From assembly GCF_036347135.1 (NCBI RefSeq), contig NZ_CP108938.1, forward strand, positions 10,168,001-10,232,000: a stretch of 64,000 bases of DNA, given 5' to 3'. The position numbers and the translations under genes are program-made. The DNA is from Streptomyces sp. NBC_00775. GTDB lineage: Bacteria > Actinomycetota > Actinomycetes > Streptomycetales > Streptomycetaceae. The notes below the pieces were generated by a model. It was not told the origin of the DNA, made no database searches, and worked only from the letters and a program-made list of their open reading frames with translations. The stretch's first letter is position 1. Every line of letters starts with the position of its first letter. Shown here one piece after another: positions 18,856-31,820 of the stretch.

Positions 18856-20229
18856 TCAGCAGCGTTCGGCGAGACGCCTGACCGCCGCCATCGGCACGGG
18901 CAGCCAGTCAGGACGGTGTCTCGCCTCGTACAGCACCTCGTACACGGCCCTGTCCGTCTCGTACGCGCGCAGCAGCTCGGGCTCCTCGCGAGGGTCCCAG
19001 GCCGCCTCGGCGGCATAGCCCGCGCAGTAGGCCTCGCGGCAGCTCTGCGCCCACTCGGGACGCCATGGGTGGCGGGAACGGGCCGCGTAGTCGAAGGAGC
19101 GCAGCATGCCCGCGACATCGCGCACGGGGGACTGGACGCGTCGGCGTTCGGTGAGCGGGCGGGCCGGCTCGCCCTCGAAGTCGATGACGGACCACTGCTG
19201 TCGGGCCCGCAGGACTTGGCCGAGGTGGAGGTCGCCGTGAATCCGCTGTGCGGGACGGACCGCCCCGTCGAGGGCCGCGAGCGCGTCGAAGGCGGACCGC
19301 AAGCCCGGTGCATGCGGCCGGAGTTCGGGAACGGATCGGACCGCGGCGTCGAGACGCTCACTCATCGCAGCCGCAAGGTGCCTGTTCTGGCGGGGGCTTG
19401 GCATATCGACGGGGAAGGCTGAGGCCAGTGCGAGATGCACCTCGGCCGTCGCCCGTCCCAGTTCGTACGCCTCCTCGGTGAACTCCCGCCCCAGGGAGAG
19501 GGACTCGAGCGCGAGAGTCCAGCCGTCCGCGGCCTCGCGCAGGTACGGCTGAAGAACGCCGAGTGTCGCCTCCTGCGGTCGCGAGGTCCGGAACCACGCA
19601 GCGGGAGCGGGCACGCGGGTACAGCCCTGCCGGGCCAGCGCCCACGGCACCTCCAGGTCGGGGTTGATGCCGGGCTGGACGCGGCGGAAGATCTTCAGGA
19701 TGAACGAATCCCCGTACACCAGGGAGGTGTTGGACTGTTCGGCGTCCAGGAGACGCGGAGCGAGACCGGCGGGCACCGTCACGCGTGTGTCGCGCTCGAA
19801 GCGCAGTGGGCCCAGTGTGCCCGGCCGGCGCAGGCGCTCCAGGAGCAGGCCTGCCGCCCTGGGGTCGTGGAGGGCGTCGTACACGATCAGGTCGGCCAGC
19901 GGGCCCGCGCTCGCCCGTCCGATGACGGCGTGGGCCAGACGCGGCGGCAGGACGTCCCGTACGCCGACGAGCAGTTGGTAGCAGTCGTCGGGCGGGGGAG
20001 TGCCGGGGCCGCCGTGGGCGGGCGGGCCGAGGTGTTCGGTGCGGACCAGCAGATGGAGGCACCCCGGGTACAGCTCGGTCGTTGATATCAGGCTCAGATC
20101 GGTGACGGGCCTGCCCTTGCCCGCGAACCAGCGCTGCCGAGGCAGCCAAGCACGCAGCAGCTCGGCGAGCGAGGTCAGCAGCGGAGCGGTGCCGAGGCCG
20201 CTGGGACGGTGCAGTGCGGTCTTCGCCAT
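18856..20229 (-). CDS. mak: Maltokinase
   Basis: 457 aa, the usual length for maltokinase (Pep2). The N-terminal cap contains LPRQRWFAGKGRPV; the C-lobe has the catalytic loop RIHGDLHLGQVL and metal site VIDFEGEP, as in aminoglycoside-phosphotransferase folds. It phosphorylates maltose to maltose-1-phosphate with ATP. ATG 20229 has AAAGGAC at good spacing and is preferred to longer in-frame starts at 20250 or 20304. It lies between treS and glgB, which is the expected order for the GlgE pathway. Confidence 0.95.
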   Translation of the reverse strand: MAKTALHRPSGLGTAPLLTSLAELLRAWLPRQRWFAGKGRPVTDLSLISTTELYPGCLHLLVRTEHLGPPAHGGPGTPPPDDCYQLLVGVRDVLPPRLAHAVIGRASAGPLADLIVYDALHDPRAAGLLLERLRRPGTLGPLRFERDTRVTVPAGLAPRLLDAEQSNTSLVYGDSFILKIFRRVQPGINPDLEVPWALARQGCTRVPAPAAWFRTSRPQEATLGVLQPYLREAADGWTLALESLSLGREFTEEAYELGRATAEVHLALASAFPVDMPSPRQNRHLAAAMSERLDAAVRSVPELRPHAPGLRSAFDALAALDGAVRPAQRIHGDLHLGQVLRARQQWSVIDFEGEPARPLTERRRVQSPVRDVAGMLRSFDYAARSRHPWRPEWAQSCREAYCAGYAAEAAWDPREEPELLRAYETDRAVYEVLYEARHRPDWLPVPMAAVRRLAERC

Positions 20230-20308
20230 GGCGACACGTCCTTTCTGAGGCATGCGGGCTGGGGGAGCCTGAGGCATGTGGGCTGAGGGAGCGGGCGGCA
20301 GCACACGG

Positions 20309-22026
<1,718 letters not shown>

Positions 22027-22030
<4 letters not shown>

Positions 22031-24042
22031 GCGGGTGACGCTCCGATCCGCGACGAGGGGCCGACGGTGAGCACATGCGCACCGCCCGGTCCCAGACGCA
22101 CATAGTTGGCCCTGCCCCAGTGGTAGGTCTCGCCGGTGAGCTCGTCGCGCACCGGCACCGACTTGTCCCAGTCCAGGCCGATGTGCCGCATGTCCAACGA
22201 GACCGTGCCGTCCTGGGTGTGGTGAGGATCGAGGTTCGCCACCACCACAACCGTGTCGTCGCCCGTGCGCTTGCTGTACGCGATGAGGGCGTCGTTGTCC
22301 GCCGAGTGGAAGTGGAGGTTCCTGAGCTCGTGCAGGGCCTTGTGACGCCGTCTGATCCGGTTCAGCCGGGTGATCAGCGGCGCGATCGACCTGCCCTCGC
22401 GTTCGGCCGACGTCCAGTCGCGCGGCCGCAGCTGGTACTTCTCGGAGTCGAGATACTCCTCGCTGTCCTGCTTGACGGGGGTGTTCTCGCACAGCTCGTA
22501 TCCGGAGTACATCCCCCACGCCGGTGAGAGAGTCGCGGCGAGCACGGCCCGTACCTCGAAGGCCGGCCGACCCCCACGCTGGAGGTAGCCGGGCAGGATG
22601 TCGGGGGTGTTGACGAAGAAGTTGGGGCGCATGAACGCGGCCGTCTCACCGGAGAGTTCGGTGAGATAGCCGGTCAGCTCCTCCTTGGTGTCGCGCCAGG
22701 TGAAGTACGTGTACGACTGCTGGAAACCGACCGTCGCGAGCCGGTGCATGATCGCCGGGCGGGTGAACGCCTCCGCCAGGAAGATCACGTCCGGGTCGAT
22801 GCGGTTGATCTCGGCGATGACCCGCTCCCAGAACACCACCGGCTTGGTGTGCGGATTGTCGACGCGGAAGATGCGGACGCCGTGATCCATCCAGAAGCGC
22901 AGCAGCCGTACGGTCTCGGCTATCAGCCCCGGCATGTCCTCGTCGAAGGCGATCGGATAGATGTCCTGGTACTTCTTCGGCGGGTTCTCGGCGTACGCGA
23001 TCGTGCCGTCCGGCCGGTGGTGGAACCACTCGGGGTGCTTCTCCACCCACGGATGGTCGGGGGAGCACTGGAGGGCGAAGTCGAGGGCGACTTCGAGGTT
23101 CAGGTCCGCTGCCCGGCGTACGAACGCGTCGAAGTCGTCGATCGTGCCCAGATCCGGGTGGACGGTGTCGTGGCCGCCCTCCGGGGAGCCGATCGCCCAG
23201 GGCACACCGACATCCGAACAGCTCGCCGACAGGCTGTTGTTGGGGCCCTTGCGGAAGGTCGTGCCGATGGGGTGGACCGGGGGCAGGTAGACGACGTCGA
23301 AGCCCATCTCCGCGATGGCGGGCAGGCGTTCGGCGGCCGTACGGAAGGTGCCGTGCACCGGCGGGACCGGCCGTCCGTTCTCCGACAGCCCGCTCTCGGG
23401 CTGCCCGTTCTCCGACCGGGGGAAGAACTCGTACCACGCGCCGTACAGCGCCCGTTTCCGTTCCACGAGCAGGGGCAACGGCAGTGAGCGGGTGAGTCGT
23501 TCACGCAGCGGGTGCTCGGCGAGGGCGGAGTCCACTTCCTGGGTGAGGGCGGCCGCGAGTCGGGCGGCCGGTGGCCGGGACTCGTCGCGCAGGGCGTTCG
23601 CGGCGGCCAGCACCACGTCCCGGCCCGTCGGCTCCGGTACTCCCGCGGCGGCGCGCTCGTACAGGGCGGCGCCCTCCTCCAGGGTCAGCCCGAGGTCGAT
23701 CCCGGCCGGGACCTTGATCTCGGCGGCGCGGCGCCAGGCGGCGACGGGGTCGCTCCAGGCCTCCACCAGATAGGTCCAGTGGCCGATTTCGTCCGGTGTG
23801 ACGTGCGCGCCCCATCGGTCGCTGCCGGGGGTGAGTTCGCGCATCGGCGTCCACGGGCCGAGGCGGCCGCTCGGGTCGCGCAGCACGACATTGGCGGCGA
23901 CCGCGTCCTGGCCCTCGCCGAAGACGGTGGCGGTGACCTCGAAGGTCTCGCCGGCGACCGCCTTCGCGGGGCGGCTGCCGTACTCGACGACCGGACGGAC
24001 ATCCACGATCGGGATGCGGCCGGTGTCCGGGGTTGTGTCCAT
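22027..24042 (-). CDS. glgE: Alpha-1,4-glucan:maltose-1-phosphate maltosyltransferase
   Basis: 671 aa, GH13 subfamily 3. Features: an N-terminal beta domain ([19 protein letters not shown]), dimer/insertion domains, the nucleophile in [14 protein letters not shown], the acid in [11 protein letters not shown] and the sequence [11 protein letters not shown] near the active site. It adds maltosyl units from maltose-1-phosphate to alpha-glucans. GGAGG is 8 nt before ATG 24042. It is the first gene of the glgE-treS-mak-glgB operon, which was described as the pep operon in streptomycetes. Confidence 0.97.
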
Positions 24043-24106
24043 GGGTTTCGCCTCCGCCGTCGTTGAGCCCAACCCGCGGTTGGGATCCGCGTCACGCCGA
24101 ACCGGT

Positions 24107-24319
24107 TCAGATCCGTGCCGGAACATCCCGCAGATAGTGCTCGGCGGCGTCCGCGGCCTCCCGCGCGCAGCGCTTCCCCATCAGGACGCACAGGGTGTAC
24201 CCGGTGTTCTCGAAATTGCCCCGCACCTCGTGGTCGGCGGGGGCCGCGAGCAACAGGCGTTCCCAGGCCCGGTATCGCTCCAGATGCCTGGCGACCTCGG
24301 CTTTGGCAGGCAGCAGCAT
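24107..24319 (-). CDS. DUF5133-like small protein
   Basis: 70 aa, starting MLLPAKAEVARHL and containing NTGYTLCVLMGKR and AREAADAAEHYL. The pattern fits the short Streptomyces proteins I recall as DUF5133; their function is unknown. ATG 24319 or GTG 24322 is the start (GGAAGG 8 nt before the GTG). It lies 64 bp upstream of glgE on the same strand and may head that operon. Confidence 0.75.
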   Translation of the reverse strand: MLLPAKAEVARHLERYRAWERLLLAAPADHEVRGNFENTGYTLCVLMGKRCAREAADAAEHYLRDVPARI

Positions 24320-24624
24320 CACGCTGGTCACCTTCCCACTCTTTGGACCGCGCACGGCTCGCCTGGATGGCGGGTGAGGGCCGTGCACGCAGAGGCACCG
24401 ATCCATTACGGAGATCAGAGCTCTCACTCATGGTGCCCGTACCGCCACCGAGCGTCTTGTTAGGTCTTCAACAATATTGGGGGGCGCTCTCGTGTTGCAC
24501 GAATGGAGTAGCACTCTCACTCTGGGACTGACTCAGAAGCGATCATTGCTCACGCTTCGTGTTCGGGGCTCGGCCCGCAGGGGCGAGGAGAAGCAAGAGC
24601 TTCGCCGGTGAGGAGCCAACGACG
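24320..24624. other. Divergent intergenic region upstream of the glgE cluster
   Basis: 305 bp between the DUF5133-like gene and the divergent ATPase-like gene. It has no credible gene. The centre (about 24455-24540) is AT-richer than its surroundings, so it probably carries the promoters for both directions. I found no convincing -35/-10 pair or dyad. Confidence 0.4.
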
Positions 24625-25140
24625 ATGAAAGCTGCAGTGCCCTGCTATTACCACCTCGACGTGGAGGTCAGCCCGGAAAGGGTCGGGCAGGTCAGGCGCA
24701 TTCTGGCCGCGCACCTCCGGTACTGGAATCTGGAAAATCTCGTCGAGTCCGTCTGCCACTGCGCCGAGGCGCTGCTCCATACGATCGAGGAGCACGCGGC
24801 GGACAAGAACACGACCATCGAGATGTGGTGGAACGGCCAGCACCTCATCGCGGCCGTCTCGGACAACAGCCAGGACATCCGCCCGCACAACGCGCCGCAG
24901 GGCTGCCTCGCGCAGATCGCCGCGCTCAGTGACGGCTGGGGCTGCTGCGCCACCGGCGCCGGCGGCAAGATCATCTGGTTCTCGTGGCGGGCCCGGGCCG
25001 CGGAACGCGCCCCGCTGGTCCCGGCCGCACCCGCGCCCAGCCTGCGCGAGGCGCGACAGGCGCCTCGCGAGGTACCGCTGCCGGAGCCGGCGTTCGCAGG
25101 CCCCCTCGACGAGAAGGAGGCTGCCGTCGCCGTCGGGTGA
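24625..25140 (+). CDS. Degenerate RsbW-like (HATPase) regulatory protein
   Basis: 171 aa. Residues 1-115 follow the GHKL/RsbW-like kinase fold (the helix ESVCHCAEALLHTIEEHA, strands, then CLAQIAALSDGWGC and KIIWFSW), but the key ATP residues are changed. The N-box asparagine is replaced by His (ALLHTIEEHA), and the second glycine motif reads APQGCLAQI instead of GRGL. It may bind a partner without kinase activity. The C-terminal 55 residues are Ala/Pro-rich. GAGGAG is 9 nt before ATG 24625. Confidence 0.72.
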   Translation: MKAAVPCYYHLDVEVSPERVGQVRRILAAHLRYWNLENLVESVCHCAEALLHTIEEHAADKNTTIEMWWNGQHLIAAVSDNSQDIRPHNAPQGCLAQIAALSDGWGCCATGAGGKIIWFSWRARAAERAPLVPAAPAPSLREARQAPREVPLPEPAFAGPLDEKEAAVAVG

Positions 25141-25198
25141 TCCCATGACGGCAGCTACGCGGTCACCGCCATCAGCGGACGCTGTGACGGCACCGCGG

Positions 25199-25222
25199 CC
25201 GTGATCGCCGTACGGTGATCAC
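25199..25222. promoter_or_regulatory. 24-bp palindromic operator abutting the glgX start
   Basis: GTGATCGCCGTACGG and its mirror TGATCAC form a near-perfect palindrome over about 25200-25223, with 22 of 24 positions symmetric around GTAC. It touches the GTG start at 25223. There is no Shine-Dalgarno sequence, so the mRNA may be leaderless. A repressor bound here would block transcription or initiation of glgX. Confidence 0.6.
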
Positions 25223-27370
<2,148 letters not shown>

Positions 27371-27465
27371 TTCGGGCAAACTCCTCACCCGTACACCCGT
27401 ACACCCGGCGCCCGCGAGTTCGCCGAGACCCCGCCGGAAAAGCGTGGCTGTGCCAGAATTGCGCC

Positions 27466-30066
27466 GTGGATGGGGGGATCCTCGAACGCGACCACGAGCT
27501 CGCCCGACTGGCTGCCGCCGCGCGGGAAGCGGCCGACGGCGCCGGATCGGTGGCGCTTGTCTTCGGCGAGGCCGGTATCGGCAAGTCCAGCCTGGTGAAG
27601 GCCCTGCCGGAGGTCATGCCACCCGAGGCGCGGGTGCTGCTGGGGGAGTGCGATGATCTCGCGACGCGACGGCCACTGGGACCCTTCCGTGACCTCGTCG
27701 GAAGCGTCGGCCCGGAACTGGCACAGGCGCTCACCGAGGGCGGCGACCGTCATCGGGTGTACGACGCCCTGCGCATCGAGCTGAGAGGGGCACCGCACCC
27801 CGCGATACTCGTCGTCGAGGACGTGCACTGGGCCGACGAGGCGTCGCTCGACGCCCTGCGCTTCCTGGTCCGCCGGGTGGAGCGGCTCCCGGCCGTGCTG
27901 GTCCTGACATACCGGGACGACGAACTGGGCCGTGAGCACCCGCTGCGTCATCTGCTCGGCCAGGTGTCCCGGGCGGAGCGGGTGCACAGGCTGCCGCTGT
28001 CCCGGCTCTCGCCGGAGGCCGTACGCAGGCTGAGCGCGGCCAGCCGACTGGATCCGGCCGAGGTGTACGAGGTGACGTCGGGCAATCCGTTCTTCGTCGC
28101 CGAGGTGGTGGCTGCCGGTGGCACCGGCAGCGTGCCTCCGACGGTGGTGGACGCCGTACTGGCCCGGCTGCGGGGGCTGGACGAGGGGACCCGGGACGCG
28201 CTGGAGCAGCTGGCCGTGGTGCCGTCCGCGGTGGAACGCCCCCTGGTCAACGCACTGTTGACAGAAGGGATGGCCGAGCTGGCGGCGGCCGAGCGGCGCG
28301 GGCTGCTGGTCGTCACGCCGGAGCGGGCGGGCTTCCGGCACGAGTTGATCCGCCGTGCCATCGCCGACTCACTGCCCGCCGCACGGCGGATCGAACTGAA
28401 CCGGGACGTGCTCGCCGCACTCGTCGCCCTGCCGGGTTCCGACGCGTCACGGATCGTGCATCACGCGGCGGAGGCCGGCGACCAGGAGGCGATCGCGCGC
28501 TACGGACCCGACGCCGCCCGGGACGCCTCCCGTGCGGGCGCACACCGCGAAGCCGCCGCCCACCTGCGGCTCGTCCTGCGGCAGCGCGAGCGCCATACCC
28601 CACTTGAGCTGGCCGGCCTCCTTGAGCGATACGCCGTGGAGAGCTACACGATCGCGGACTCCGGGGCCGCCGTCCGCGCCGAGCGGGAGGCGGTCGCGCT
28701 GCGCAGGTCCCTGGGAGACGCGCGGGCGCTCGGTGCGGATCTGCGGTGGCTGTCGAGGATCCACTGGTGGGCCGGTGACGCCGAGGAGGCGCGGGAGGCC
28801 GCGCGGGAAGCCATCGCCGTACTGGAAGAGGCGGGTGACGACCGGCTGCTCGCCCTGGCGCTGAGCAACACCTCCCAGCTGCACATGCTGTCCGACCGGC
28901 ATGCGCAGGCGATCGCCGTCGGTGAGCGCGCCATCGCCCTGGCCCGCCGGGCGGGCGACCTGGAGATCCTCGCGCACGCCCTCAACAACGTCGGCTCCGC
29001 CCGCTGGCGGACCGGCGACCCACGGGGACGGGCGCAGGTGGAGGAGAGCCTGAAAGTGGCCCTGGGCGCGGGCGAGGTCGAGCACGCGTGCCGCGCCTAC
29101 GCCAACATCATCTGGACCCTGCTGGAAAACCTCGACTTCGCCGAGGCCGACCGCTTCCTGGCCCCGGCGATGGAACTGGCGGACCGGGCCGAGCACTTGG
29201 GTTTCCTCAGCTATCTCAACGTCGAGATGGCGCTGCGGCAACTCGCCGCCGGGGCCTGGGACGACGCCGAGAAGTACGCCGAGGCCGGCGCACACGACTT
29301 CGTGCCCGCCCGCTGCCCCGCGCTGACCGTGCTGGCACGCGTACGAGTCCGCCGCGGCAGGAGCGGCGGTGACGAACTGCTCACCCAGGCCTGGGAGATC
29401 GCGGTGCGCAGCAGCGAGCTCCAGCGCACCGGACCGGTCGCGGCGGCCCTGGCCGAGGCGGCCTGGCTGCGAGGCGATCACCTCGCGGTGGCCGAGGCCG
29501 CCGGCCCGGTGTTCGCGGAGGCTCATCGGCTCTCCGCCATGCCGCACCGGGCGGAGCTCGGCTACTGGCTCACCAAGGCCGGGCATCCGGTCGAGGCGGA
29601 CGGTTCGGAGCACCCGTACGCTCTCCAGACCGCGGGCCACTGGCGCGAGGCCGCCCAGATCTGGGCGGCGGCCGGGTGCCCGTACGAGCATGCCGCCGCC
29701 CTTGCCGAGAGCCCTGATCCCGAGGACAAGCTGACCGCGCTCGCCGCTCTGGACGCGCTGGGTGCGGAGCCGCTCGCCCGCCTGGTCCGCGGGGAGTTGC
29801 GCGCGCTCGGAATACGCCGGATCCCGCGGGGCCCGCTCGCGGTGACACGGGAGAATCCCGCCGGTCTCACCGAGCGCCAGCTGCAGGTCGTGCGGCTGCT
29901 CGCGGAGGGGCTGACCAACCCCGAGATCGCGGACAAGCTGGTGGTGTCGGTGCGCACGGTCGACAACCACGTCTCCGCCGTCCTGGACAAACTCGGCGTC
30001 CGAAGCCGGCGCCAGGCCGCCGCGCGAGCGGTGGAACTGGGCATGCTTCCCGCCGCCGAAGGCTGA
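27466..30066 (+). CDS. LAL-type LuxR-family regulator with AAA ATPase domain
   Basis: 866 aa. The N-terminal P-loop ATPase has Walker A FGEAGIGKSS and Walker B ILVVEDVHWADEAS. The middle is a helical TPR-like region (about 370-780). The C-terminal LuxR HTH is LTERQLQVVRLLAEGLTNPE followed by VSVRTVDNHVSAVLDKLGV. Large ATP-binding LuxR proteins activate pathway genes in response to small ligands. The start is GTG 27466 by homology of the MDGGILERDHEL region; the frame runs further up without a better start. Possible targets are the glgX or oxidase neighbours. Confidence 0.88.
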   Translation: MDGGILERDHELARLAAAAREAADGAGSVALVFGEAGIGKSSLVKALPEVMPPEARVLLGECDDLATRRPLGPFRDLVGSVGPELAQALTEGGDRHRVYDALRIELRGAPHPAILVVEDVHWADEASLDALRFLVRRVERLPAVLVLTYRDDELGREHPLRHLLGQVSRAERVHRLPLSRLSPEAVRRLSAASRLDPAEVYEVTSGNPFFVAEVVAAGGTGSVPPTVVDAVLARLRGLDEGTRDALEQLAVVPSAVERPLVNALLTEGMAELAAAERRGLLVVTPERAGFRHELIRRAIADSLPAARRIELNRDVLAALVALPGSDASRIVHHAAEAGDQEAIARYGPDAARDASRAGAHREAAAHLRLVLRQRERHTPLELAGLLERYAVESYTIADSGAAVRAEREAVALRRSLGDARALGADLRWLSRIHWWAGDAEEAREAAREAIAVLEEAGDDRLLALALSNTSQLHMLSDRHAQAIAVGERAIALARRAGDLEILAHALNNVGSARWRTGDPRGRAQVEESLKVALGAGEVEHACRAYANIIWTLLENLDFAEADRFLAPAMELADRAEHLGFLSYLNVEMALRQLAAGAWDDAEKYAEAGAHDFVPARCPALTVLARVRVRRGRSGGDELLTQAWEIAVRSSELQRTGPVAAALAEAAWLRGDHLAVAEAAGPVFAEAHRLSAMPHRAELGYWLTKAGHPVEADGSEHPYALQTAGHWREAAQIWAAAGCPYEHAAALAESPDPEDKLTALAALDALGAEPLARLVRGELRALGIRRIPRGPLAVTRENPAGLTERQLQVVRLLAEGLTNPEIADKLVVSVRTVDNHVSAVLDKLGVRSRRQAAARAVELGMLPAAEG

Positions 30067-30108
30067 GGACCTCGCGCAAGGGGGGATTGCTGTGGCGATG
30101 GATCGCGG

Positions 30109-30180
30109 CGACGGCGGTCCTGGTGTGATCCTTCGTGCTGATCCAGAGCGCGCGTTTCACTGGTCCCAGGACCGCCGTCG
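30109..30180. repeat. 15-bp perfect inverted repeat with 42-nt loop
   Basis: CGACGGCGGTCCTGG (30109-30123) and CCAGGACCGCCGTCG (30166-30180) pair without mismatch. It lies 43 bp after the LAL gene and just before a possible transposase fragment. It could be a terminator or the end of a decayed mobile element. Confidence 0.6.
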
Positions 30181-30183
30181 GAG

Positions 30184-30267
30184 GTGAGTCTGCTGCACCA
30201 CGATGTCCCGCAGGAGCCGTTCGCTCTCACGTCACACTTCCGGGACGACTTCTTGGCCCATCCCTAG
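30184..30267 (+). pseudogene. Possible transposase N-terminal fragment
   Basis: GTG 30184, with GGAG upstream, opens a 27-codon frame, including LLHHDVPQEPFALTSHFRDD, that stops at TAG 30265. It reminds me of the first residues of a family of putative transposases common in streptomycetes, but I rely on memory here. No downstream transposase domain is present. The rest of 30268-30416 holds no gene that I can see. Confidence 0.3.
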
Positions 30268-30416
30268 GTAGCCGCCGGGCGCGAGGTGGGTGGCGGGCAC
30301 GGATATCCGCATACCGGGAACCGGGCTAGAACGGGCGTATCGGACTCATCAGAGGGAGACTGGAAAAGACGGGGACCCGGACACGGGACCCCGGAACCGG
30401 TCCCCAGACACGGGGG

Positions 30417-31820
30417 ATGCGCATGTCCATCACACCGGCACAGGCGGCACGCCAGGAACTGGCGGGATTCAAAGGGCAGTTGATCGGACCGGACGACTCC
30501 GGGTACGACGAGGCCCGTACCGTGTACAACGCGATGATCGACCGACGGCCCGCCCTGGTGGCTCGCTGCACCGGCGCTGAGGACGTCTCCCATGTCGTGG
30601 GCTTCGCCCGCGACCACGGCCTCCCGCTCGCGGTGCGCGGCGGCGGCCATCACGGAGCGGGCCTGGGCACCTGCGACGACGGCGTGGTCCTCGATCTCTC
30701 CCCGCTCAAGGACGTCGAGGTCGACCCGAAGGCCCGCACGGTACGCGTCGGCGGAGGCTGCGTGTGGGGCGAGGTCGACCGTGCCACCAACGCACATGGT
30801 CTGGCCACACCGAGCGGCATCATCTCCACGACGGGCGTCGGCGGCATCACGCTGGGCGGCGGCCTCGGGCACCTCACCCGCAGTTGCGGGCTGACCATCG
30901 ACAATCTCCTGGAGGCCGACCTCGTACTGGCGAACGGAGAGTCCGTGCGGGCGAGCGCCGACGAGAACGCCGACCTGTTCTGGGCGATCCGCGGGGGCGG
31001 GGGAAACTTCGGCGTCGTCACCTCGTTCGTGTTCCGCCTGCACGAGGTGAGCAATGTCGTCGCGGGGCCCACCTTCTGGCCCGTCGAACTCGGTGCCGAA
31101 GTCCTCGCCGCCTACCGCGACTTCATCCCGCACGCGCCACGCGAGCTGAGCGCCTTCTTCCTGTTCGGATCCGTCCCGCCGGGCCCGCCGTTCCCGGAGG
31201 AGATCCATCTGCGCAAGGTCTGCGGCGTCGTGTGGTGCCGTGTCGGGGACGACACGGAGGCGGCGGCCAGGGAGATGGCACCCCTGCTCGACGCCCTGCC
31301 CGCACCGCTGCTGCACGGCCCCGCGCCGATGCCGCACCCCGCCATCCAGTCGGCGTTCGACGGGGTCTACCCGCCCGGCGACCAGTGGTACTGGCGGGCC
31401 GACTTCGTCAACGAGATCCCCGGCGACGCGATCGACCTGCACGCCAAGTTCGGTGCCCAACTGCCGACATGGAAGTCGACGATGCATCTGTACCCCATCG
31501 ACGGCGCCGTGCACGACCACGCCCCGACGGACACCGCGTGGAGCTACCGTGACGCGCGCTGGGCCTCCGTGTTCGCGGGCGTGGACCCCGACCCGGCCCA
31601 TGCCGAGCTCATCAAGCGGTGGAGCGTCGACTACTCCGACGCCCTGCACCCGTTCTCCGCGGGCGGCGCCTACGTCAACATGATGATGGACGAGGGCCAG
31701 GAGCGCGTGCGGGCCAGTTACCGCGACAACTACGCCCGCCTGGCCCGCATCAAGGCCGACCGCGACCCGGACAACCTGTTCCGCCTCAACCAGAACATCG
31801 AACCGGCGGCACAGGCCTGA
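30417..31820 (+). CDS. FAD-binding oxidoreductase, berberine-bridge type
   Basis: 467 aa. The FAD_binding_4 domain has the flavin-linking His in LAVRGGGHHGAGLGTCDDG and the core GVGGITLGGGLGHLTR; the C-terminal BBE segment ends YVNMMMDEGQERV and DNLFRLNQNI. The cysteine of bicovalent relatives is replaced in STTGVGG, so single histidyl linkage is expected. It oxidises alcohols, sugars or secondary metabolites with O2. There is no signal peptide. ATG 30417 is used; ATG 30423 is two codons later. Its stop abuts the convergent stop of the next gene in TGATCA. Confidence 0.9.
   Translation: MRMSITPAQAARQELAGFKGQLIGPDDSGYDEARTVYNAMIDRRPALVARCTGAEDVSHVVGFARDHGLPLAVRGGGHHGAGLGTCDDGVVLDLSPLKDVEVDPKARTVRVGGGCVWGEVDRATNAHGLATPSGIISTTGVGGITLGGGLGHLTRSCGLTIDNLLEADLVLANGESVRASADENADLFWAIRGGGGNFGVVTSFVFRLHEVSNVVAGPTFWPVELGAEVLAAYRDFIPHAPRELSAFFLFGSVPPGPPFPEEIHLRKVCGVVWCRVGDDTEAAAREMAPLLDALPAPLLHGPAPMPHPAIQSAFDGVYPPGDQWYWRADFVNEIPGDAIDLHAKFGAQLPTWKSTMHLYPIDGAVHDHAPTDTAWSYRDARWASVFAGVDPDPAHAELIKRWSVDYSDALHPFSAGGAYVNMMMDEGQERVRASYRDNYARLARIKADRDPDNLFRLNQNIEPAAQA

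Noticed and set aside
24495..24520. TAGCACTC resembles a CIRCE half-site for HrcA
   Set aside because: The second inverted half GAGTGCTA at 9-nt spacing is missing and no heat-shock gene follows.
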